A DNA stretch of 64,000 nucleotides from Pantanalinema sp. GBBB05 (GTDB lineage: Bacteria > Cyanobacteriota > Cyanobacteriia > Leptolyngbyales > Leptolyngbyaceae), in the NCBI GenBank assembly GCA_016743235.1, contig VRZD01000009.1, positions 124,001 through 188,000 of the forward strand. Reading direction: 5' to 3'. Made by a program: the position numbers and the translations under genes. Positions 1 through 8,496 of this stretch are shown one piece after another. Every line of letters starts with the position of its first letter. The first letter of the stretch is position 1. Below the pieces are notes generated by a model. The model was not told where the DNA came from. It did not search any database and saw only the letters and a list, made by a program, of their open reading frames with translations.

Positions 1-205
1 TTGCTAGTCCTTGTAGTCCGATACCGATCGCCTGTTCCATCAATACCTCTGGATGCAATTGGCCATCAGAACAGACGGTATGCATGTGAAAGTTGAACAA
101 CGATGGGCAGCTGTCGGCATCGATTGTTTCAAATACCCGCCACAGTGCTGAAGCATCCTGAGCAGCGGGTTGGGAAACAGGAGCCTGAGCTAGATTGACA
201 GCCAT
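1..205 (-). CDS. PHP-domain protein, N-terminal part (runs off the window)
   Basis: Only the first 68 codons lie in the window; the gene continues past position 1. The peptide begins MAVNLAQAPVSQPAAQ and reaches FNFHMHTVCSDGQLHPE at about residues 42-58. HxHTxxSDG is the first metal-binding motif of the PHP (polymerase and histidinol phosphatase) phosphoesterase family. The start is the only ATG just ahead of that motif. The family contains polymerase-associated and stand-alone phosphoesterases, so the substrate cannot be given. It is the last gene of a minus-strand pair, 458 bases downstream of a response regulator. Confidence 0.75.
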   Translation of the reverse strand, partial: MAVNLAQAPVSQPAAQDASALWRVFETIDADSCPSLFNFHMHTVCSDGQLHPEVLMEQAIGIGLQGLA

Positions 206-663
206 AAAAGCCTCAAGGGGTGAGTGACTGATCACGTCTGGATAAATCGAATATACAGACTTTAACAAATTTAACCTTCGTTCATCTTGAGGCTTTATAC
301 CGACTTTTCTGTCACCAATTTATCAATTTGCTCAAGACTCGCCATGAGTCAGCTTTCGCCTGGTTTGTTCACATTTTTACACTGGTTTGATAACTAAAGG
401 TAATCTGTACTTTCTCTTCCGGCAATGAAATAAGAATTCTGGCAACAAATAGCTTGAGGTAGAGTGGGCAAACCCTATGACCCACACCTTAGCGGTTCTA
501 ACTTTAGAGTACGAAAAAATTCCGTAGGAGCCCAGCATTATAGAATCCCTAAATTGCAGGGCTTGAGAACAGCCAGTTCCATCACGATCGCCGCAGAGAA
601 CCGTAGAGCCAGATTTAACCAATGATTTAGATCAAATCTCAACATAGCAGACTTAGTGTCAGG
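206..663. other. Intergenic region, no supported gene
   Basis: The 458 bases lie between the response regulator stop and the PHP-domain start. An 81-codon minus-strand frame at 377-622 is open, but its translation has no family resemblance and no ribosome binding site, so I do not call it. The part near 206-300 presumably holds the PHP promoter; no clear hexamers were found. Confidence 0.5.
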
Positions 664-1368
664 TTAAAACTCCTTCAAAACGTTTAATCCCTGAAGGCGC
701 TGAATCAGTTTGAGATTGCCAGATGTGAGTAATCCTTGTAATTGCTCAACTTTATTTAGTACAGCCATTTCATGCGCACATTCTTCTTTCAAGATTGTGA
801 GATAGCGATCGCGTTCTTGGTCAGTTGTTGCCCGCTCCAACAGATAAATTGCCATACTGATGTTGGATAGAGGATTGCGGAGTTCTAGCAACATTTTTTT
901 CAGGATATCTTCCTGAACTTCAGCTATGTTTTGGTGGTCTTGAGACTGCTGTTGTAAGGATTTCGCCCGATCACGTTCTTGGCAATATTGCTGCATCAGA
1001 CTTGCCTGTTTACTGAATCGGATCGCGATCGCCTGCCGTAGTTCCGCTAGCGTAAACGGCTTTGTTAAATAATCATCCGCTCCTAAATTCATGCCTTGCC
1101 GCATGTCCGTCAGGCTAGCTCTAGCCGTCAGAAACAGAAACGGAATCATTGCCGTTTCAGGATGTTGTTGTAATTGGGCTAGTACACCATAACCATCCAA
1201 TTCAGGCATCATGACATCACAAATAATTAGATCAGGTTGTTCAGCTTGAGCAATTTGGACACCAACCAGCCCGTTTTCGGCAGTTACCACCTGAAATCCT
1301 TCGAGTTCCAAAAGCTCCTGAAGGGTTTCACGAATGAGTTCATCGTCTTCAATCACTACAATCTTCAT
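664..1368 (-). CDS. Response regulator with a degenerate histidine-kinase DHp-like tail
   Basis: 234 residues. Residues 1-120 form a complete CheY-like receiver: acidic pair D8/D9, phospho-acceptor D51 in DVMMPELDGYG, T81, and K103 in TKPF. A coiled linker (about 125-155) follows, then a helix pair resembling the dimerisation domain of histidine kinases. Its H-box reads LLELRNPLSNI at about 160-170, where kinases have HELRNPL, so the phospho-acceptor His is Leu161. There is no HATPase domain and no DNA-binding domain. I infer a phosphorylatable adaptor that dimerises or docks on a kinase through the inert helical pair. Its kinase partner is not in the window. Confidence 0.8.
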   Translation of the reverse strand: MKIVVIEDDELIRETLQELLELEGFQVVTAENGLVGVQIAQAEQPDLIICDVMMPELDGYGVLAQLQQHPETAMIPFLFLTARASLTDMRQGMNLGADDYLTKPFTLAELRQAIAIRFSKQASLMQQYCQERDRAKSLQQQSQDHQNIAEVQEDILKKMLLELRNPLSNISMAIYLLERATTDQERDRYLTILKEECAHEMAVLNKVEQLQGLLTSGNLKLIQRLQGLNVLKEF

Positions 1369-1606
1369 GGCTGCACTCTTCTGAGCATGGCAAGGCTGAG
1401 GAACGATTAATCCGGTGACAGAGATCCCATCCGAATGAAGCTTTAGTGGGAAAATTGTCGATCGTTATTCTATGATTTCTGATTTTTCTATTAATTAACA
1501 AGCTGAGAATCACTAGGATCAATAGTGTAGAGTTCTAGGCAAATATTCCGAGAATACTGAACCTGCGTCCGTATCTGATCTCCCTTATTTCCCCTACTCC
1601 CTATTC

Positions 1607-2542
1607 ATGGATCACCTCAACTTTCTGTCCGATTATCTTGCGGCTAGTCTGCGGTTGTCCGTGCCCTTGATGTTTGCAGCACTAGGTGGTCTGTATTCTG
1701 AGCGATCGGGTGTGCTGAATATTGCTCTGGAAGGCATGATCCTGACCGGAGCCTTTGTGAGTGCGACAATCACCTTCCTTACAGGGAATCCCTGGTTAGG
1801 GGTCATAGCAGCCGTGGTGGGTGGCGGTCTGGTGGGCTTACTACATGCGTATCTCAGTGTGACGTTGCGAGTGGATCAACTCGTATCTGGATTAGCCATT
1901 AATCTCTCAGTGGCTGGGCTAACTGCGTTTATGTCTCGCCTTGTGTTTACTAGTGACGTCACGCAGCGGTTACCTGGAATTGCTCCGATCGTTCTACCTG
2001 GTCTAAGCCAGATTCCAGTTCTAGGTCAGTTGTTATTCCAGCAAGATGCCCTGGTGTATTTACTGCTAGGGCTGATTCTGCTTAGTACCTATTTGCTATT
2101 TCACACTAGTCTAGGGCTAACGCTGCGAGCGGTAGGGGAATATCCCCGAGCCGCAGATACAGCAGGAATTCGGGTAGGGTGGGTACGGTATCTCAGTGTT
2201 AGCCTCAGTGGCAGTTTAGCGGCATTAGGCGGAGCCTACCTAGCCTTGGTGCATATTAAGTTTTTTACAGAAGGGATGAGTGCAGGTAAAGGCTTTATTG
2301 CCTTAGCAGCCTTGATTTTTGGGCGCTGGCATCCGGTTTATACAGCCCTAGCCTGTTTACTGTTTGGCGCTACCGAAGCATTGCAATTGCGAATTCAAGC
2401 GTTTAATCTCAGGATTCCGTATCAATTTTTGCTGATGTTGCCCTATGCGATCGCGCTGCTGGCGATGGTGGGATTAGCTGGAAAATCGACCGCTCCAGCC
2501 GCCCTGGGCATTCCCTATGTAAAAGAGAGCACGGAAGAGTGA
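1607..2542 (+). CDS. ABC transporter permease, BPD_transp_2 type (nucleoside/simple-sugar family)
   Basis: 311 residues, almost entirely hydrophobic with about eight to ten membrane spans. The opening LAASLRLSVPLMFAALGGLYSERSG and the following NIALEGMILTGAF are characteristic of the second permease of BMP-type nucleoside importers (YufQ/NupQ-like). The C-terminal DxxGIRVGWVRY-like loop (AADTAGIRVGWVRY) fits the cytoplasmic coupling region. The normal partners, a BMP lipoprotein, a double ATPase and the first permease, are absent on both sides, so the gene is separated from its complex. Substrate is inferred only from family. No strong Shine-Dalgarno precedes the ATG. Confidence 0.8.
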   Translation: MDHLNFLSDYLAASLRLSVPLMFAALGGLYSERSGVLNIALEGMILTGAFVSATITFLTGNPWLGVIAAVVGGGLVGLLHAYLSVTLRVDQLVSGLAINLSVAGLTAFMSRLVFTSDVTQRLPGIAPIVLPGLSQIPVLGQLLFQQDALVYLLLGLILLSTYLLFHTSLGLTLRAVGEYPRAADTAGIRVGWVRYLSVSLSGSLAALGGAYLALVHIKFFTEGMSAGKGFIALAALIFGRWHPVYTALACLLFGATEALQLRIQAFNLRIPYQFLLMLPYAIALLAMVGLAGKSTAPAALGIPYVKESTEE

Positions 2543-2690
2543 ACCGACTAAAATCTGACTAAGTACGGATTGTGTCGTCCTATGCCGCATTACAAACTGT
2601 TCTAAACCCAGTTGAGTCACTTCATTGTTTATGAAATATCGTTTAGTAAATTCGTGTATCCAGCGCGATTCCCTCAAGGAGGCAACTGTG

Positions 2691-3080
2691 ATGAAGTATC
2701 TACCCACGGCTTTAATCCTGCTGACTGGTGTGCTGGCGACGGCTGTACCCGCGATCGCTCAAGAGGTTAGTCCCTCATCCACAATGCAATATCAGCCGGT
2801 AGTTACTCCTAATACCTTATTGCTAACGGAACCAGCTTCTGTGAGACGTGCAGGCACACTGGCACAACCCCAAACGTCTCCCTACGATCCGAATGCCCTG
2901 AATGCGGTAGCAGGCTCGGTGCAGGTGAAACCAGCAAAGCCAAAAAATCCTTTACCGTCAATCATTCCGGATGAGTTAGTGCCCCAGCAAGCCCCTAAAC
3001 CAACGACCGTAAATCCGATCGATTACTTTCAGCCTCCAGCTCCCGACTCTGGGTTGAAATTGAGTGTCCCGACTGACTGA
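2691..3080 (+). CDS. Small secreted proline-rich protein of unknown function
   Basis: 129 residues from the ATG at 2691, chosen because a full AAGGAGG lies at 2676-2682, eight bases upstream. The frame is open 22 codons further upstream, but that extension has no such signal. The product begins MKYLPTALILLTGVLATAVPAIAQ, a classical signal peptide with an AxA-type cleavage site. The mature part is low-complexity and rich in Pro, Ser and Thr, with no recognisable domain. It is presumably periplasmic or exported. Its last 52 bases overlap the 3' end of the convergent MOSC gene. Confidence 0.6.
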   Translation: MKYLPTALILLTGVLATAVPAIAQEVSPSSTMQYQPVVTPNTLLLTEPASVRRAGTLAQPQTSPYDPNALNAVAGSVQVKPAKPKNPLPSIIPDELVPQQAPKPTTVNPIDYFQPPAPDSGLKLSVPTD

Positions 3081-3850
3081 TGGATCTGGTCATCCACATG
3101 TAAGTCTTTCCCGGCTTCTGCCGCAGGTAAACGGGTGTTAACCGCTAATCGGTAAAAATGATTGAACCGAGTTGGTTCAGTCCAATCCGGTAAAGTAGCT
3201 TGGCGTTGCTGAGTAAACGTCTTTTGAAAGTCAGCCATAGGCTGCCCAGTCATAGGATCACGGACTGGGACAATACAGCGCTGACAGGGATTAATCCCGT
3301 CCAATTGCACCTCGCCAATTTGGAACCGCACAGGAATGTCTGCCCGACCAAACAACTGATCCTCCCAAAAAGCAGCGGTGTCAGCAATTTCCAGGTTAGT
3401 CCGAAACCGCTGGCGGACATTGGAGAGCATCAATCCAGGAAACCAGTTGGTCACGGTTTGTAGGGTCGCTGTGCTAATCAACGTGGGGCCCGGCGAAGCT
3501 GTGTCATCTGGAAAACCCATCTCTGTATTTTGGATCAGGTAAACAGTAAAGCCAAAGTAATCACTGAGCCAAGCCGCCAGTTGCGATCGCTCATGATCCA
3601 AATGAAACTTCGTGGGTTGCTCAGTGCCCTCACAGTTGAGATCGACGGTACGAGCCACCAGGTCAAAACTGGCACGAATTTGATGGACTGCGGCTGTCCG
3701 CTTACCATTTACTACCTTGCCCTGCTGATCCACGATCGCAAACTCACGATCGTGCTGTAAGGCACCGCTCGGCAAGATTGTGGCTTGAGTGACGGCTACC
3801 CCATCCAGCGACTTAATGGGATACAGAAAAATCTGGGCTAAGTACGGCAT
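3029..3850 (-). CDS. MOSC domain-containing protein (YcbX/mARC-like)
   Basis: 273 residues. The N-terminal beta-barrel domain (about 1-110, starting LAQIFLYPIKSLDG) and the C-terminal MOSC domain (about 125-260) are in the order of the mARC/YcbX family, which binds molybdenum cofactor. The motif GINPCQRCIVPVRDP holds C189 and C192; the first is at the place of the conserved cysteine that coordinates Mo in this family. YcbX-type proteins reduce N-hydroxylated compounds; the substrate here is unknown. It is probably the last gene of the pseudokinase-HTH-MOSC run, 56 bases after the HTH gene. Confidence 0.85.
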   Translation of the reverse strand: MPYLAQIFLYPIKSLDGVAVTQATILPSGALQHDREFAIVDQQGKVVNGKRTAAVHQIRASFDLVARTVDLNCEGTEQPTKFHLDHERSQLAAWLSDYFGFTVYLIQNTEMGFPDDTASPGPTLISTATLQTVTNWFPGLMLSNVRQRFRTNLEIADTAAFWEDQLFGRADIPVRFQIGEVQLDGINPCQRCIVPVRDPMTGQPMADFQKTFTQQRQATLPDWTEPTRFNHFYRLAVNTRLPAAEAGKDLHVDDQIHQSVGTLNFNPESGAGG

Positions 3851-3906
3851 CAGGCTTGAGGCGATCGCAGCTTCTCCAGTCTACAGGCTCGCTTACGGCA
3901 ATTGCC

Positions 3907-4338
3907 TCAAGAACTGCTTAACCGTTTGAGATAGTCCCAACCCCGTTGCGGCCAGACATGGGTGCGTCCGGTTTTTTCGGCAATCCATTGGGCAACCTTA
4001 GGACCAGACCAGGCTCCACCATCCGGGGCGGGCTGTTGCAAGATCGTTTGGAGTTCCCGTTGCTGTTCTGGGGTTAATAGCGATCGCGCCGAAGGTTGCC
4101 GCTGTTGATTGCGATTTTTAATGGCGACAGGACCTTCTCGGTTATAGCGTTGGACAATTTCTTTAGCATAGTCGTAGTTGAGATCAACCGCTTGGGCAGC
4201 CTGTTTGATTGTCCAGTTTTGGGCAACCAGATGGAGCAACTGCCAGCGACGAGCTTCAGTCGTATCGTTGGCCTGTCGATAGTAGGTTTTGAGTTGTTTC
4301 ACCGTCAGATACGGTTCTAATTTGGCTTTTGGTGGCAT
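3907..4338 (-). CDS. Winged helix-turn-helix protein related to the IS630 transposase N-terminus
   Basis: 143 residues. The first half (KQLKTYYRQANDTTEARRW, then NWTIKQAAQAVDLNYDYAKEIVQRYN at about 55-80) is a helix-turn-helix. The second half (LTPEQQRELQTILQQ to WDYLKRL) is the winged-helix part of IS630/Tc1-type transposases. The DDE catalytic domain is absent, and the protein stops immediately after WDYLKRL with SSS. Stand-alone proteins of this kind are common in cyanobacteria, usually slightly longer, so this may be a shortened domesticated DNA-binding protein rather than a dead transposase. The start lies eight bases after the pseudokinase stop, suggesting co-transcription. Confidence 0.7.
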   Translation of the reverse strand: MPPKAKLEPYLTVKQLKTYYRQANDTTEARRWQLLHLVAQNWTIKQAAQAVDLNYDYAKEIVQRYNREGPVAIKNRNQQRQPSARSLLTPEQQRELQTILQQPAPDGGAWSGPKVAQWIAEKTGRTHVWPQRGWDYLKRLSSS

Positions 4339-4346
4339 AACCCGCT

Positions 4347-6269
4347 TTATCCCTGAATCACCTGCATCAACGGTGTAGCCTCCCGGAGGTAAGTACCGGG
4401 GTTAAGGTCAATTGGCAACCGGAGTGGGGGCGAGTCGGGGGCAAACGATGGTTGAGCTGTGGCATCTGTCACGATCGCGAACTGAGTTTTGATTTGAAAC
4501 TGATGTTTTTCGGTATATTCACGAATTTTTTCCTGAGCGACCGCATAGGTACGAGTCGTAGATGGGATTTGCCGCAGAAAACTGACGGCTCCCAGAAAAT
4601 CTCCCAGTTCCGCCCGATTAAAGGCTTTTTGCAGCATGACCTCTGCTCGGATCTGCTGTTTATGGGTGTATTCAGCAATCTTTTGTTGAGCCAACGGATG
4701 AATTGGCGTGGTGGCCGGAATTTGCTGAAGAAACTCTAGGGCAGCGGTAAAGTGGCGCTGCTGTGCCTGGTCATAAGCATGTTGTAACGATCGTTTGGCG
4801 GCTTGTTGTTCTTGTTGCCATTGGGCGATCGTTTGCTGAGCTGATTCATAGGTGGCACTATCCGGCGCGATCGTTTGCACTAACTGCATCGCCTCCGTTA
4901 ATCGTCCTGCCTGATAGGTCTGAATCGCTGCCTCTAGTAGTTGAGGATCTTTGCCGATCGCATTGATGTTCAATACACTCAAACCACCAGCACTTAAGGC
5001 AAGCACAATGGCTAACCCAGTGCCCACCGGTAGAGATGCGGCCAGTTCAGTGTCCGATCGAGTTTCTGACAGCCGTTGATCCGGCTCGGCTGGCATCCAG
5101 TCAAATGGCTGGCTAACCTCTGGGTTAAATAGGGGTAATGCCAAACTATCATCTTCGGGATCAAATTCATCGAGTACTGATGCCATGTCAGCACCAGCAG
5201 CATCCCACTCTATCAACGTCAAGCCAAACTCAGAGACCTCTGTCGCAGTCCGCCGCTCTGGTAAATTATCATCGGTCTTTGGCGGCTGGCGATCGCAGGC
5301 AAGATCTTTGCGGTATGGCAGCAACTCCAACCTCGGTATTACCATCGTGGTCATTCCTTGCCCATCAACGACGGCGGCTGATCGCAACGGTCGCTGTTGT
5401 AGCACCTGCTGAAGCTCATTTAAGGCGACGATCGCGGTGGGATAGCGCTGACTGGCATCATGGCAGACCATCCGGTTGAGCAGGGCAATCAATTCTGAAT
5501 CAGTCTGTAAGATAGTAGGCGCCAATCGCTCCTGCCAAAGTAAATTCTGTGTAACTGGATCACTTGCGAATTGGGTTGGAGCAATTCCAGTCCATGCCTG
5601 AATCGCGATCATGCCGATGGCATAGACATCATTGGCTGGACTTGGTAAGCCCCAACGCTGTTCGGGTGGCTGGTAGCCATCGTTTAGGGAGATGGCTCCA
5701 GTAATCGGTTGACCTAATAGTTCTAATAAAGCTTGTTGCGATTGCCGAAGTTGCTCAAAGCCAATCAAGACTAATTGGCGATCGGGCTGCCGAATTAAGT
5801 TATCGGGTTTGAGGTTGCCATGCCAGGATCCTTGCTGATGGACGGTAGCGAGTGGTTCTAAGGTATCTAGCAGAAGTTGGCTTACCTGTTCAACGGTCCA
5901 GGACTGCCGAGGCATTAACTCAAACGTTAATGGATGTCCATAAATAAACTCCTGCACACTGTAGAAGCCATACTCAGTTTCAAAATACGCTAGCAGTTGG
6001 GGAATCTGAGGATGACGACCCAGTTGCTCTAAAAGACTCGCGGCATGGGTCAAATGCTGCCGCACGATCGCTGGATAGTCGGGGATTTCCGGAATAGGCT
6101 TCAGATATTGGATAACACACTCAGGCTGGCTAGGACGATGTAAATCTTGAGCCAGATACGTTCGTCCCCAAGCGCGAGTCGCCAAGATTTGAATCACCTG
6201 ATACCGCCCATCTAAGGGTTTTTCCAGGTCAAGATCACTCACTTCAGTCTGCAATCCTACCGTTGACAT
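4347..6269 (-). CDS. Membrane-anchored Ser/Thr pseudokinase with C-terminal helical repeats
   Basis: 640 residues. Residues 20-290 have the fold signature of a cyanobacterial Hanks-type kinase, but every catalytic element is altered: the glycine loop is ILATRAWGRTYLA, the VAIK lysine is Q54 (CVIQYLKP), the HRD aspartate is N152 (HGNLKPDN) and the DFG aspartate is G170 (LIGFEQ). Phosphotransfer is therefore very unlikely. A variable linker runs to about 410, a membrane segment follows at about 413-434, and three TPR-like repeats (about 441-590) come after it, presumably outside the membrane. I infer a scaffold or ligand-sensing protein. It heads an operon with an HTH protein and a MOSC protein. 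Confidence 0.85.
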   Translation of the reverse strand: MSTVGLQTEVSDLDLEKPLDGRYQVIQILATRAWGRTYLAQDLHRPSQPECVIQYLKPIPEIPDYPAIVRQHLTHAASLLEQLGRHPQIPQLLAYFETEYGFYSVQEFIYGHPLTFELMPRQSWTVEQVSQLLLDTLEPLATVHQQGSWHGNLKPDNLIRQPDRQLVLIGFEQLRQSQQALLELLGQPITGAISLNDGYQPPEQRWGLPSPANDVYAIGMIAIQAWTGIAPTQFASDPVTQNLLWQERLAPTILQTDSELIALLNRMVCHDASQRYPTAIVALNELQQVLQQRPLRSAAVVDGQGMTTMVIPRLELLPYRKDLACDRQPPKTDDNLPERRTATEVSEFGLTLIEWDAAGADMASVLDEFDPEDDSLALPLFNPEVSQPFDWMPAEPDQRLSETRSDTELAASLPVGTGLAIVLALSAGGLSVLNINAIGKDPQLLEAAIQTYQAGRLTEAMQLVQTIAPDSATYESAQQTIAQWQQEQQAAKRSLQHAYDQAQQRHFTAALEFLQQIPATTPIHPLAQQKIAEYTHKQQIRAEVMLQKAFNRAELGDFLGAVSFLRQIPSTTRTYAVAQEKIREYTEKHQFQIKTQFAIVTDATAQPSFAPDSPPLRLPIDLNPGTYLREATPLMQVIQG

Positions 6270-6766
6270 TCCTCATACTCCCGGCAATGTTCCAGATACA
6301 GCTGTCCTGGCTCGTTCGCAGTTGCAAATCGGTGTGAACCGTAGTTTCAACAGGTGCGTGTTCACACTTGATTCAGGATCGCTGTCAGCACCGTGCTAAC
6401 TTTTTCACGCATGGCTGTGGCGCTCCGGAACAAGTTTTGGGTTCCTAGTGACTCTTTATCTACGGAGGATGGGGGCTCTGACGACGATCGCAGTCTGCCC
6501 CTAACTAGCAACTGATTTGCTCTTTCTGCATCAAAGTCATGCGGAAAGAGGATGGGTCTATGATGCTACTAGTGAAAAATTCGTAAAAATTACGTATAAC
6601 AAGAGGAAAATCTATGAAGTTTTATAGGTTAAAACCGTAACTTTATTGAATCTTTAGCCTTTTCCGTAAAATCCCGGATTAGGCTGGGATCAGATTAAAG
6701 AGAGGGCGTGTCTACGAGGTTAACCAGATTGATTTGAATCATCATCATTGCGCTCTTGGAGGTGCT
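6270..6766. other. Divergent promoter region between the pseudokinase and the pilin-like lipoprotein
   Basis: 497 bases with no supported gene. It holds an 8-base inverted repeat near the pseudokinase side (6332-6367, listed separately). Around 6570-6600 is an AT-rich stretch with CGTAAAAATTACG followed by TATAAC, a possible promoter for the plus-strand gene. A clear GGAGG at 6758-6762 precedes the lipoprotein start. Confidence 0.4.
6332..6367. promoter_or_regulatory. Inverted repeat GTGTGAAC / GTTCACAC upstream of the pseudokinase operon
   Basis: The left arm GTGTGAAC is at 6332-6339 and the perfectly complementary right arm GTTCACAC at 6360-6367, with a 20-base spacer. It lies 60-100 bases upstream of the pseudokinase start. 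The arrangement fits a dimeric regulator site or an RNA hairpin. The factor is unknown. Confidence 0.35.
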
Positions 6767-7261
6767 ATGCGTCAAGGGAAGCTGATTTCACTCACTGGAG
6801 CAATTGCTCTCCTAGCGATCGGGTGTTCATCGCCACCCTCTGCGCTGGAAACCTCGCAAGCTGCCCGCGAATTAGCGGCGAGAGAACAGCTCCAGTCCAT
6901 ATTGTTTGAGCAACAAACTCATTTTCTGACTGCGAATTCTTTTGCTGGTTCCCTCAAACAGCTAGAGGCAAATACCCCCTTGGAAAACCAGAGCTATCGC
7001 TTCAAAATCCAAGTGCATTCTGGCAATCCGCAACGAGTTTCTGTAACGGCTACGGCGAAGGAGCCAGCGCTCCGCAGTTTCACGGGTGCTGTTTTTGCCA
7101 TGCCAGCCGAGCAAGGTAAGATTACGATTTCACAAATTTGTGCGACGAATACGGCTTCTACCCAGCCTGTACCAATCCCCGTAGCTCCGGCTAGCCTGCG
7201 TGAGGAAGTCAAATGCCCTATCGGTTCGCGATCGCTATCCGCGCTATTAGCCCAACGGTAG
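6767..7261 (+). CDS. Type IV pilin-like G/H family lipoprotein
   Basis: 164 residues from the ATG at 6767, preceded by GGAGG at 6758-6762; an in-frame TTG at 6734 is less likely. The N-terminus MRQGKLISLTGAIALLAIGC has a lipobox (LAIGC), so the protein should be a lipoprotein. The central part (REQLQSILFEQQTHFLTANSFAG, then a YRFKI strand) resembles the cyanobacterial pilin-like G/H family, where a helix is followed by a small beta sheet. Typical members have a prepilin leader and hydrophobic helix; here a lipoprotein signal replaces it. Function is unknown; an envelope role is inferred. Confidence 0.65.
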   Translation: MRQGKLISLTGAIALLAIGCSSPPSALETSQAARELAAREQLQSILFEQQTHFLTANSFAGSLKQLEANTPLENQSYRFKIQVHSGNPQRVSVTATAKEPALRSFTGAVFAMPAEQGKITISQICATNTASTQPVPIPVAPASLREEVKCPIGSRSLSALLAQR

Positions 7262-7279
7262 GCATGGTCGGCATAAGGC

Positions 7280-8344
7280 TCAGACTTTACTAATGCCTAA
7301 GCCAGGAAAATTGTTAGGAATAACGCGACCATGCTGGAAGCTGGCACCAATAAACGGATCATCCACTAGATTCAGATGGCTATCTAAATCGAGGTAGTCG
7401 GCTAAGGGCGACAAGTGTGCCAGAGCTGTGTTCAGCAATGAGCTATCAGAATAGCAGCCAAACATCACTTTTAACCCGCAGGCACGAGCCGTGTGGATCA
7501 TGCGGGTGGCCTCGGTTAAGCCGCCTGACTTCATCAGTTTAATGTTAATGCCATGAACGCGATCGGCCAGGGGCAGAATGTCATAGCTAGTGAAACAGCT
7601 TTCATCGACAAAAATGGGCAGTGGTGAGTGGCGGTACAGTTCCGGTAAATCACCTTCTTGCCCTTTGGCTAAGGGTTGCTCAATATAGGTGACACCTTGT
7701 TCAGCTAGCCAATCCGCCATTCTGAGCGCTTCGGTTAAACTCCAGCCGCCATTGGCATCGACACTAATCTGGGTAATCTGGGGTGCGGCTGACCGTACCG
7801 CTTGAAACATGGCTTGATCCGCCGCCATCCCTTCAGGACTGCCGAGTTTCACCTTTAATGCCTGAATGCCTTGAAACGGTAATGCAACAGTGCCTCGCCC
7901 CAACCAATCCCACACCCGTTGTTGGGCAACTTCCGGCGGATTAATCCCGATCGTCACGGAGGTCGGTACAATGCGATCGCGATCTAAACCCCACAGTTGC
8001 CATAACGGCAGATTAGCGTGTTTGCCTGCCCAATCATGTAAAGCGATGTCTAACGCGGCTCTAGCGCCCGATAAAATCCGGTTGTCTGTGAGCAAGCGAT
8101 CGATGCGTTGTCGTTCCAGTGGACTCAGGGCTTTTAACAGGGGAGCAATGGTTTGCAATGATCGAGCGATCGCCTCAGTAGTCTGGGGTTGTTCGCCGAT
8201 CGAGAAGGGTGACGCTTCACCCCAACCCCGAATCCCATCATGCTCCACCTCAACCCAGACATTGGTGGTTTGAGCAGTCGTACCGCGACTAATTGTGAGA
8301 GCAAATCGTTTATGAACGGTAAAGGTAGCAATCCGGAGTTGCAT
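7280..8344 (-). CDS. Dipeptide epimerase (L-Ala-D/L-Glu epimerase type, enolase superfamily)
   Basis: 354 residues, the normal length. The enolase-superfamily catalytic set is complete: K164 and K166 in ALKVKLGS, metal ligands D196 (DANGG), E222 (YIEQPL) and D247 (VDES), and the second base K269 in INIKLMKSGG. The KxK plus DxD-like pattern places it in the muconate-lactonising subgroup with the Ala-Glu epimerases, which invert the second residue of dipeptides, often in murein peptide recycling. The exact dipeptide is not deducible. It is transcribed alone, convergent with the lipoprotein gene. Confidence 0.85.
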   Translation of the reverse strand: MQLRIATFTVHKRFALTISRGTTAQTTNVWVEVEHDGIRGWGEASPFSIGEQPQTTEAIARSLQTIAPLLKALSPLERQRIDRLLTDNRILSGARAALDIALHDWAGKHANLPLWQLWGLDRDRIVPTSVTIGINPPEVAQQRVWDWLGRGTVALPFQGIQALKVKLGSPEGMAADQAMFQAVRSAAPQITQISVDANGGWSLTEALRMADWLAEQGVTYIEQPLAKGQEGDLPELYRHSPLPIFVDESCFTSYDILPLADRVHGINIKLMKSGGLTEATRMIHTARACGLKVMFGCYSDSSLLNTALAHLSPLADYLDLDSHLNLVDDPFIGASFQHGRVIPNNFPGLGISKV

Positions 8345-8496
8345 TTAACACTGAAAACGAGACGCACGTTTGCAGTTTATTACCAATTGGGGATGATCTG
8401 TTCAAAAGGACAGTCGGCAAACTGGCACAGGTTTGAATTTACAAATCAGCAGCGAGGTCGTAGGATATACCTAGTGTGAGGAGCAATTAGAGCAGA

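Noticed and set aside
377..622. 81-codon minus-strand frame in the first intergenic region
   Set aside because: No ribosome binding site, no family resemblance, odd composition. It is probably a chance frame.
2474..2707. 77-codon minus-strand frame between permease and secreted protein
   Set aside because: It overlaps two plus-strand genes and has no recognisable features.
3907..4338. Complete IS630 element
   Set aside because: No catalytic domain, inverted ends or TA target duplication were seen around the HTH gene.
8240..8479. 79-codon plus-strand frame ending before the orphan terminator
   Set aside because: Most of it is antisense to the epimerase gene, and the part outside is not protein-like.
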